Source of the DNA: Woeseiaceae bacterium
GTDB taxonomy: Bacteria > Pseudomonadota > Gammaproteobacteria > Steroidobacterales > Woeseiaceae
NCBI GenBank assembly: GCA_013043165.1
Contig: JABDOQ010000070.1
Span: forward strand, 1-41,041
Direction of reading: 5' to 3'
DNA: 41,041 nucleotides
In this document: in pieces, positions 34,693-41,041 of the stretch
How positions within the stretch are numbered: position 1 is the stretch's first letter
Layout: the number at the start of each line of letters is the position of its first letter
Position numbers and translations under genes: made by a program
Notes under the pieces: model-generated
Databases searched by the model: none
Told to the model about the DNA's origin: nothing
The model's input: only the letters and a program-made list of their open reading frames with translations

Positions 34693-35376
34693 TGGCTCAA
34701 TCCTCCTCATCAGATCCTGACGTTGGGGCCATTCCGTCGATCTCAAGCTTGCCTCTTTGGCGTTGAACCAGGCATGAACAGCGCCCTCACTATCGTTGGA
34801 CTTCACCCGAGCGCGTTAGTTTGCCCGCTTTTCTTGGAAATTAGCCGGATTTTTCGGAAAATGACGCGAAAAGTCACTAAAAGTTCCGATTTTCTCATTT
34901 TTATCAGAAATGCTCAGCCAGACGGGCACGCAAGTAGTCCTTGCAAAATATTTGAGATTAGTAGCTTTTCAGAGATTTTATTGGTTTTTGCAGTGCTTTT
35001 AGGCGATTTTCATGATTTTTACGGTTCAGGACTGGCTGGTTTTCGGCTGGAGACGGTTTTTTCGCAGCTTCCTTGAAGAACAGATTCGGACAAACGCGAT
35101 TTTTTATGATTTTAGACGATTTTAAAGGATTTTACAGCCTTTTGTGCGAATGTTGCCTCGCCTCTCTCGCCCGGGCTTTACAGGCAACACCTTTGGAGAT
35201 CATGAAATTAGCCGTTTCCGGCATCGTGACGAAGCCCGTGCCGCTATCAAGCATGTGATCGGCCTGGCTCCCTGGTAACAAGTTGTTGCAGGCAGCACTT
35301 GCCGCGCCGATTTGTGCAATATTTGCGGCTCAGACCCGGTCTGTTGATGGAAGCTTTCGTTTTTAGGAGTCCACGC
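34693..35376. other. AT-rich intergenic region with phased T-tracts
   Basis: Nearly 700 bases separate the FrnE-like gene and msrP. The composition shifts strongly to A and T between about 34840 and 35150, with many GATTTT or CATTTT units (around 34890-34910, 34970, 35000-35020 and 35090-35140). Short plus-strand frames (34723-35076, 35073-35258) have no ribosome-binding site, and their composition comes from the repeats, so I regard the region as non-coding. Curved DNA or a relic of foreign DNA are the main ideas. Confidence 0.55.
35098..35137 (+). repeat. four 10-bp phased GATTTT repeats
   Basis: GATTTTTTAT, GATTTTAGAC, GATTTTAAAG and GATTTTACAG follow each other without gap, so a T-tract recurs every 10 bp, close to one helical turn. 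This is the arrangement known to bend DNA. It lies 240-280 bases upstream of msrP. Similar units at 35002-35020 are spaced 9 bp. Confidence 0.75.
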
Positions 35377-36336
35377 GTGTTGATCAAGAAGCCGGCCGCT
35401 ATTCGGCCATCAGAAATTACCAGCGAGAAAAACTACCTTAACCGTCGCAACTTTATTCGCGCCGGAGCGCTGCTCGGCGGCTCGATCCTGGCGCCGTCCG
35501 CAATGAGTGCAGTTGTGCCGGACAAGCGCGGTGCGAAACTCGCTGGCATCCGCAAGAGCCGCTTTAGCACCGACGAGACACCGAACAGCTTCGAAGACAT
35601 CACCACTTACAATAACTACTACGAGTTCGGTACCGGCAAGAGCGATCCCTACAAGAATGCGCAGGATTTTGACCCCCTGCCCTGGACAGTAAAGGTCGAG
35701 GGACACGCCGAGAAAACCGGCACTTTCGACTTCGCAGATTTCATCAAGCCGTTCGATCTCGAAGAGCGTATCTATCGCATGCGCTGCGTCGAAGCCTGGT
35801 CCATGGTGATCCCGTGGGTTGGCATATCGCTGGCAGAGGTCATCAAACATTTCAGGCCGACCTCAAAAGCGAAATACGTTGCCTTCGAAACGCTGAACGA
35901 TCGAAAGCGCATGCCGGGTATCCGGCGGGGATCTCTGGACTGGCCGTACCGGGAAGGCTTGACCATCGCCGAGGCGACCAATCCATTACCGATACTGGCT
36001 GTCGGCCTTTATGGCCAGGTGCTGCCGAACCAGAACGGCGCACCCATCAGGCTCGTGGTTCCCTGGAAGTACGGCTTCAAGGGCATCAAGGGTATCGTCC
36101 GCATGCGCTTTACCGAAGTGCGTCCGGAGACCAGCTGGAATATGGCGCAAGCGCGTGAGTACGGTTTCTACGCCAACGTGAACCCGAACGTCGATCATCC
36201 CCGCTGGAGCCAGGCGCGTGAAAGACGCATCGGGGCGGGCCTGTTTGCCAGCAAGCAGCCCACGCTGATGTTCAACGGCTACGGCGATGAAGTCGCTCAT
36301 TTGTATAAAGGCCTCGATCTGCGCCGCAACTACTAG
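35377..36336 (+). CDS. msrP: protein-methionine-sulfoxide reductase catalytic subunit MsrP (YedY)
   Basis: A 319-residue periplasmic molybdoenzyme that repairs oxidised methionine in envelope proteins. The Tat motif NRRNFIRAG (residues 22-30) is followed by a hydrophobic stretch. The molybdenum ligand is Cys137 in YRMRCVEAWSMVIPW, and DWPYREGLTIAEATNPL, NGAPIRLVVPWKYGFK and VRMRFTEVRPETSWN match the family. The start is GTG 35377, with AGGAG seven bases upstream. msrQ begins eight bases after its stop. Electrons reach it from the quinone pool through MsrQ. Confidence 0.97.
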   Translation: MLIKKPAAIRPSEITSEKNYLNRRNFIRAGALLGGSILAPSAMSAVVPDKRGAKLAGIRKSRFSTDETPNSFEDITTYNNYYEFGTGKSDPYKNAQDFDPLPWTVKVEGHAEKTGTFDFADFIKPFDLEERIYRMRCVEAWSMVIPWVGISLAEVIKHFRPTSKAKYVAFETLNDRKRMPGIRRGSLDWPYREGLTIAEATNPLPILAVGLYGQVLPNQNGAPIRLVVPWKYGFKGIKGIVRMRFTEVRPETSWNMAQAREYGFYANVNPNVDHPRWSQARERRIGAGLFASKQPTLMFNGYGDEVAHLYKGLDLRRNY

Positions 36337-36343
36337 CAAGAAC

Positions 36344-36982
36344 TTGGATACGCTCACGCAAGTTCGGCGCATCTGGAAGCCGACTATATTCCTGTTATGC
36401 CTGCTCCCTGCGCTTCTTGTCGTGACGGATGCCTTCGAGCTGACCGGACGCCTGGGTGCGAATCCGGTTGAAGAGATTCAGGACCGCTTCGGCATCTGGG
36501 CATTGCGATTCATCATGATCACGCTGGCCGTCACGCCGCTGCGGCGTGTTACGGGCTGGAACTGGCTGGCGCGTTTCCGGCGCATGTTTGGTCTTTTCAC
36601 GTTCTTTTACGTGCTGATGCATTTTCTTACCTGGCTGATACTCGATCAGGGTGCGTTGTTGTCCGCAATTCTCGAAGACATCGTCGAGCGGCCGTTTATC
36701 ACGATCGGATTCATCGCGCTGCTGCTGCTGGCGGCGCTGGCCGCCACGTCGACGAATGGCATGCGACGACGCCTGGGCCGGCGCTGGCAGACGCTGCACA
36801 ACGCGGTATACGTGATCGCTATACTGGGTGTCTGGCACTACTGGTGGCAGGTCAAGCAGGACATACGCGAACCGCTCACCTACGCCGCAATATTGGCCGT
36901 TCTGCTGGGCGCTCGTGTCTCCTGGAGCCTGGCAAAGAAGAGAAAACGGCGTCACGCGTCGCAGCAGGTACTCAGGCAATGA
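36344..36982 (+). CDS. msrQ: haem-binding membrane subunit MsrQ (YedZ)
   Basis: A 212-residue inner-membrane protein with about six transmembrane segments that passes electrons from quinols to MsrP. Visible are the ferric-reductase-like features FGLFTFFYVLMHFLTWL and RRWQTLHNAVYVIAILGVWH with haem-ligand His residues, and WALRFIMITLAVTPLRRVTG. The start TTG 36344 lies eight bases after the msrP stop; ATG 36287 in the same frame would overlap msrP by 50 bases. A convergent hairpin follows before the Hsp20 gene. Confidence 0.95.
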   Translation: MDTLTQVRRIWKPTIFLLCLLPALLVVTDAFELTGRLGANPVEEIQDRFGIWALRFIMITLAVTPLRRVTGWNWLARFRRMFGLFTFFYVLMHFLTWLILDQGALLSAILEDIVERPFITIGFIALLLLAALAATSTNGMRRRLGRRWQTLHNAVYVIAILGVWHYWWQVKQDIREPLTYAAILAVLLGARVSWSLAKKRKRRHASQQVLRQ

Positions 36983-36985
36983 AAA

Positions 36986-37011
36986 GCCGGGGCGGCCGCA
37001 GCCGTCCCGGC
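36986..37011. terminator. hairpin between msrQ and hsp20
   Basis: GCCGGGGCGGC and GCCGTCCCGGC form an 11-bp stem with one G-T pair and a CGCA loop, just four bases after the msrQ stop. It lies between convergent genes and may serve both; the T-tract on either side is short. Confidence 0.5.
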
Positions 37012-37031
37012 AATTTCACACAGTCATATCG

Positions 37032-37520
37032 TCAGGCGACTTTAACTGTGTGTCTTTCCGCCGCCCGGACTTTCGGAAGCGTGATGTTAAGGATCCCGTC
37101 TTTCAACTCGGCGTGGATATTTTCGAAGTCCACTTCTTCCGGCAGAATAACGGTTCGCATGAACTTGCCGTAGCCGAGCTCATGCCGATAAAACGTATCC
37201 TTGGTCTCTTCTTCCTCGAACTTCCTCTCGGCCTCAATCATCAGGCGATCGCCCGAGATTGTGACCTCGACGTCGTCTTTTTCTACGCCGGGCAGTCCGC
37301 CACGGACAACGAACTCTTTGTCGCGGTCAATGACATCGAGGCGGAAATTCCGCTCCATATCGACATCTCTCGGCCACTTCCGTCCAAAGGGCTCAAACGT
37401 CTCCATCCAGCGGCGTGGTGGGAAGTCCTCAAAGAACTCCTCCATGCTCTGGGTGAGAGGCATCGTCCGTCTTACATCAATCGCCCGTTTGCGAGGCTCA
37501 ATTTTGCGCAGGATTGACAT
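37032..37520 (-). CDS. Hsp20/alpha-crystallin family small heat-shock protein
   Basis: A 162-residue ATP-independent chaperone that holds unfolding proteins. The alpha-crystallin domain runs from about residue 55 (ERNFRLDVIDRDKEFVVRGG) through LPGVEKDDVEVTISGDRLMI, and GYGKFMRTVILPEEVDFENI to AELKDGILNITLPK (the conserved A-x-x-x-n-G-v-L). The N-terminal region is rich in Phe and Arg. ATG 37520 has AAGGAGGT about nine bases upstream. A sigma-70 promoter is found at 37573-37600; no sigma-32 type sequence was seen. It is convergent with msrQ. Confidence 0.95.
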   Translation of the reverse strand: MSILRKIEPRKRAIDVRRTMPLTQSMEEFFEDFPPRRWMETFEPFGRKWPRDVDMERNFRLDVIDRDKEFVVRGGLPGVEKDDVEVTISGDRLMIEAERKFEEEETKDTFYRHELGYGKFMRTVILPEEVDFENIHAELKDGILNITLPKVRAAERHTVKVA

Positions 37521-37827
37521 GCAACATACCTCCTTCCCTTAGCAACACTGGCAAACCTCCGCCAGCAAACCATTTATACGCCCGGCCAGAAAATCGGCAA
37601 TTCGGAGAAATCCGCATTGACAGCCATTCGCAATCTATGGCCAAAAAAGGCCGTTCTAGATCGCTGCTAAAACGCTGTTGGGAGCCGCCGAATCGGCCGG
37701 ACCATGTCGCTTATTCAGCCCGCAACGACACAATTCTTAACAATTGAAGCGTTCCTGCCCCGGCAAATTACGTAATACTTTGCGTGCTGAATCGTGAATC
37801 AACACGACATCCAGGAGTGTCAGAAAA
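37521..37827. other. divergent intergenic region between hsp20 and channel gene
   Basis: This 307-base region holds the Hsp20 promoter, a GGCC-A6-GGCC hairpin at 37639-37652 and, upstream of the channel gene, an ATTACGTAAT palindrome (37767-37776) with a TAATAC hexamer that may be its -10. No gene is apparent; a 77-codon frame (37514-37747) lacks protein-like composition. Confidence 0.5.
37573..37600 (-). promoter_or_regulatory. sigma-70 promoter of hsp20
   Basis: On the minus strand TTGCCG (37600-37595) and TATAAA (37578-37573) are separated by 16 bases; the start of transcription would be about 45 bases before the ATG. Confidence 0.5.
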
Positions 37828-39006
37828 ATGAACGACATCATTAGCAGCTTAACCGGCTTCTTGGGACCCGCAGGCTCCAGCGCCTTAGGTCACGCTCTGC
37901 TCGGCCTTGCAATTCTCATCATCGGTCTCTTTATCGTCAAGCTATTCATTGGCGTCTTGAAGCGCATGTTGAAAACAGTGTCGGTGCTGCATCGCACCAA
38001 TCCCGATGGTTCTACAACGGACCTGGTTTCACCGATTGCCTCTTTAATCAAAGCGGTGCTTACGATCTTCGTGCTTATCGCCGTGTTACAACATTTCGGA
38101 TTGACCGACGTGTTGGAGCCTCTGAAGAACATGGTGAATAAATTCATGGGAGCGGTGCCCAATATCATTGGTGCCGGTGTTATTGGCTACGCTGGCTGGG
38201 TCATTGCGAAGATCGTCTCGCAGCTGGCGGGGGTCGGACTGGCCAAGGTGGACGAGCAGCTTGCCGAGCGCCTCGGAAACAAGGACATCAGCATTTCGAA
38301 ATTCGGTAGCGCACTCATCATGGCCATCATCCTGCTGCCTATCGCAGTATCTGCGCTGGGCGTCCTCAACATTCCGGCAATTTCGGACCCGGCTTCCGCG
38401 ATGATCGAGAAACTGATGGCAGCGGTGCCCAACATCATTGGCGCGGGCATTGTCCTGCTCGTTGTATTCTTTGCCGCGAAATTTGTCGTCTTCATCCTTG
38501 GCAGTATTCTCGAAGGCGCAAACATCAACGCCCTGCCGCAGAAGATGGGCATACAGGGCATGTTTACGGAGTCATTCACGCCCACGCGACTCGTCGGTGT
38601 CGCGATCATGTTCTTCTCGATGGTGGCCGCCGCCACGGCTGCCGTGAATATCCTTGGCATCGATATCATCTCCAACGTGTTTGCGAGTGTTCTGGAGTTC
38701 GGTGGCGGCATTCTGATTGGTGGCGTGATTCTGATTATCGGCAACTTCCTGAGCACGATTGCCTACAACAAGTTGTCAAGCCACGGCAGCGGCGGCGTTG
38801 CGAATATCGCGAGAATCGCGATTCTCGGTCTCGTTCTGGCTATGGGTCTGAGGGCGATGGGCCTTGCAGACAATATCGTCACGATGGCATTTGGCTTCAC
38901 GCTGGGTAGCGTCGCCGTGGCTACTGCGCTCGCGTTTGGTCTGGGTGGCAGAGATGCCGCCAAAACAATCGCAGACGGTTGGGCACAAAGAATTAAACTT
39001 CAGTAA
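37828..39006 (+). CDS. CmpX-type mechanosensitive ion channel-like protein
   Basis: A 392-residue inner-membrane protein with several hydrophobic segments. It has an internal repeat: the segment AVPNIIGAGVIGYAGWVIAK near residue 110 recurs as AVPNIIGAGIVLLVVFFAAK near 205, each a conserved TM helix of the MS_channel_1st/TM_helix group. Near the C-terminus TALAFGLGGRDAAKTIADGW is the pore-like glycine-rich motif. Such CmpX-type proteins are thought to be channels lacking the cytoplasmic MscS domain; function is little known. A strong terminator follows. Confidence 0.85.
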   Translation: MNDIISSLTGFLGPAGSSALGHALLGLAILIIGLFIVKLFIGVLKRMLKTVSVLHRTNPDGSTTDLVSPIASLIKAVLTIFVLIAVLQHFGLTDVLEPLKNMVNKFMGAVPNIIGAGVIGYAGWVIAKIVSQLAGVGLAKVDEQLAERLGNKDISISKFGSALIMAIILLPIAVSALGVLNIPAISDPASAMIEKLMAAVPNIIGAGIVLLVVFFAAKFVVFILGSILEGANINALPQKMGIQGMFTESFTPTRLVGVAIMFFSMVAAATAAVNILGIDIISNVFASVLEFGGGILIGGVILIIGNFLSTIAYNKLSSHGSGGVANIARIAILGLVLAMGLRAMGLADNIVTMAFGFTLGSVAVATALAFGLGGRDAAKTIADGWAQRIKLQ

Positions 39007-39028
39007 TTGACCGTCTTTTGGTGAATAA

Positions 39029-39056
39029 ATGGGCCGCACATGCGGCCCATTTTTTA
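39029..39056 (+). terminator. intrinsic terminator of the channel gene
   Basis: ATGGGCCGC and GCGGCCCAT form a perfect 9-bp stem with an ACAT loop followed by TTTTTAT, 23 bases after the stop of the channel gene. Confidence 0.9.
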
Positions 39057-39153
39057 TGCGGATGGCGCCGCGTATAAAGTTGCCGCAAGGACCGAGATTT
39101 CGAGAAGCCGCAGCCAAAGCGGTCATTGCCGATCCGGGATCGCAGTTTTCAAA

Positions 39154-39181
39154 CACAAAAAAGCCCGGCAATAGCCGGGCT
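39154..39181 (-). terminator. terminator of the left groEL fragment
   Basis: On the minus strand, AGCCCGGC and GCCGGGCT form an 8-bp stem with a TATT loop followed by TTTTTTG, about 42 bases after the groEL stop. The right-hand copy at 40548-40573 is nearly identical. Confidence 0.9.
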
Positions 39182-39222
39182 CCTTTGTCTTGCGATGGAT
39201 GATATCGCGGCTGATGCCGCTG

Positions 39223-39807
39223 TTACATCATGCCACCCATGCCGCCCATACCGCCCATGTCAGGCATCGGCGGGCCAGCCACTTCGTCCTGCGGCGCATC
39301 AGCAACCATCGCTTCGGTCGTCAACAGCAGGCCTGAGACGGAGGCAGCGTTCTGCAGCGCATAACGCGTTACCTTGGTTGGATCGAGAATACCCTGCTCG
39401 ATCATGTCGCCGTACTCGCCCGTCGCCGCGTTGTAACCATAGTTGCCCTTGCCCAGGGCAACTGCGTTAAGCACAACGCTCGCATCACCGCCGGCGTTAC
39501 GTACGATCTGACGCAGCGGCTCTTCGACCGCACGCTTCAGGATACCAATACCGACGTTCTGGTCGTCATTGTCACCTTTGAGCTTCGCGATCAGTTTGAC
39601 AGCGCGAATCAGTGCAACACCACCGCCTGGAACAACGCCTTCTTCGACAGCGGCGCGAGTGGCATGCAGCGCATCTTCAACGCGTGCTTTCTTCTCTTTC
39701 ATCTCGACTTCGGTCGCAGCACCAACCTTGATGACGGCAACGCCGCCAGACAGCTTGGCAACACGCTCCTGCAGCTTCTCTTTGTCGTAGTCCGACGAAG
39801 ACTCTGC

Positions 39808-39813
<6 letters not shown>
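39223..39813 (-). pseudogene. groEL: groEL 3' fragment, left copy
   Basis: The minus strand encodes the last ~195 residues of the chaperonin GroEL, from [20 protein letters not shown] through [12 protein letters not shown] to the typical [10 protein letters not shown] tail and a TAA stop. Relative to E. coli it starts near residue 350, so the equatorial N-terminal, intermediate and most of the apical domain are missing. No start codon or ribosome-binding site precedes the fragment. A terminator follows. It differs from the right copy at a few residues (KRAVEEP, AVALGKG, DMIEQG, VAGPP). It cannot produce a chaperonin as it stands; it is a true truncation or a join in the assembly. Confidence 0.85.
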
Positions 39814-40506
<693 letters not shown>

Positions 40507-40547
40507 AAGCGGCATCAGCCGCGATCTCATCGATCGCAAGACAAAGA

Positions 40548-40573
40548 AGCCCGGCTGTTGCCGGGCTTTTTTG
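40548..40573 (+). terminator. terminator of the right groEL fragment
   Basis: AGCCCGGC and GCCGGGCT form an 8-bp stem with a TGTT loop followed by TTTTTTG, about 42 bases after the groEL stop. Confidence 0.9.
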
Positions 40574-40690
40574 TGCGTGGACATTCGGTAAATGGCGCTC
40601 ACTGCGGCCAGTCCGTCCAGCCCGGCCGCGCGGCGTAACAGTGTGACGCAGTTACACGGCGTGAGCGGCTCCAATGGCTAATATGGTTGG

Positions 40691-41041
40691 ATGTCTGCAG
40701 ATGCCGTCATACAGCTACTTATTCTTGCTGCAGAAGCCGTTCTCGTCTGCGGCTTGCTGCTCGTATTTTTCAATCTTCGAGAGCGTTTCGGCTATGCACC
40801 GCTGTACGTTACGCTGGGCGGGTTCCAGCATCTGCAGACGCTGATGGCCGCAACCCTGTACATCGAGGTGCTTCCGGGCTTCGTTGTGACGCCGGGGTCC
40901 GCCGTCCTATTCACAGCGACGTTGTTTGCGGTACTGCTTGTCTACATCCGCGAAGACGCAGCGCAAACAAGATCGTTGATTGCCGGCATCGTCGCCGCCA
41001 ACCTGACGCTGAGTCTTTTTATCGGCTTAGCGACATTGCAC
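40691..41041 (+). CDS. membrane protein N-terminus (3' end outside window)
   Basis: From ATG 40691 the frame is open to the window end (117 residues). Three to four hydrophobic segments are visible: AVIQLLILAAEAVLVCGLLL, LQTLMAATLYIEVLPGFVV, SAVLFTATLFAVLLVYI and AGIVAANLTLSLFIGLATL, separated by short charged loops (NLRERFGY, REDAAQTRS). I do not recognise the family; a membrane sensor domain ahead of a signalling output would fit, but the rest of the protein is not in the window. The ribosome-binding site (GGTTGG) is weak. It lies 117 bases beyond the terminator of the right groEL copy. Confidence 0.7.
   Translation, partial: MSADAVIQLLILAAEAVLVCGLLLVFFNLRERFGYAPLYVTLGGFQHLQTLMAATLYIEVLPGFVVTPGSAVLFTATLFAVLLVYIREDAAQTRSLIAGIVAANLTLSLFIGLATLH

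Noticed and set aside
34723..35258. Short plus-strand frames in the AT-rich gap before msrP
   Set aside because: They have no ribosome-binding site, their composition follows the GATTTT repeats, and they match no known domain pattern.
35286..35300. GGCAGCACTTGC as a sigma-54 promoter upstream of msrP
   Set aside because: The GG-GC spacing is 10 rather than 12 bases.

Overview
The window looks like a chromosomal segment of a free-living, aerobic, moderately GC-rich gammaproteobacterium. The evidence is the housekeeping set (MsrP/MsrQ, FdxA-type 7Fe ferredoxin, MurI, FolE, a DksA/TraR-type protein), dense gene packing, a LexA box of the gammaproteobacterial type and a REP-like palindrome. A marine lineage such as Woeseiales would fit the cytochrome-rich accessory genes, but that is a guess from gene style, not a placement. 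No transposase, integrase, CRISPR array, tRNA or rRNA was seen.

Left accessory block (1-10130). On the minus strand, a large lipoprotein with a TolB-like propeller and two CxxCH haem sites (resembling hydrazine synthase alpha-related proteins) is followed, with overlaps, by an SH3/outer-membrane-barrel protein and a small lipoprotein cut by the window edge. Divergent from it is a three-gene plus-strand operon: a secreted mono-haem protein, a lipoprotein with two CxxCH sites and a LamG-like domain, and a Tat-exported DUF1501-like protein, closed by a strong terminator. The 850-base region between the two arms holds a near-consensus sigma-54 promoter, an IHF-like site and two copies of a dyad placed like upstream activator sites. 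This block looks like an uncharacterised, regulated extracytoplasmic redox system.

Middle (10148-28008). Mostly ordinary genes: a modular methyltransferase, an HSL-family esterase, a haloalkane dehalogenase-like enzyme, ferredoxin, an SRPBCC/Nudix/MBL-fold cluster, a rhomboid protease, MscS, a glycine-zipper lipoprotein, a PA0069-type radical SAM gene with a LexA box on its promoter, a TPR/TonB-C protein, msrA, folE, an SMP-30-like protein, an M49-like metallopeptidase, murI and two small or unknown proteins. A probable C-terminal remnant of a cation-efflux transporter lies at 18177-18320, and a 24-residue membrane-protein ORF at 16133-16207.

ileS region (28220-31817). A long, eukaryotic-like IleS with a TTG start is preceded by a complete T-box leader. 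Stem I carries an AUC (Ile) specifier, the GGGTGGTACCGCG T-box is present, and antiterminator and terminator helices are mutually exclusive. T-boxes are characteristic of Gram-positive bacteria, so this is the most striking signal in the window.

Right part (31817-41041). A DUF4412-like protein, a DksA/TraR zinc-finger protein, an epoxide-hydrolase-like enzyme, a FrnE-type DsbA protein, an AT-rich region with T-tracts phased at exactly 10 bp, msrPQ, an Hsp20 chaperone and a CmpX-type channel. Then comes a head-to-head inverted pair of groEL 3' fragments, each with its own terminator, joined at a 6-bp microhomology. The join is either an unusual rearrangement or a chimeric assembly, so linkage across 39808-39813 should be treated with caution. 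The window ends in the first 117 codons of a membrane protein.
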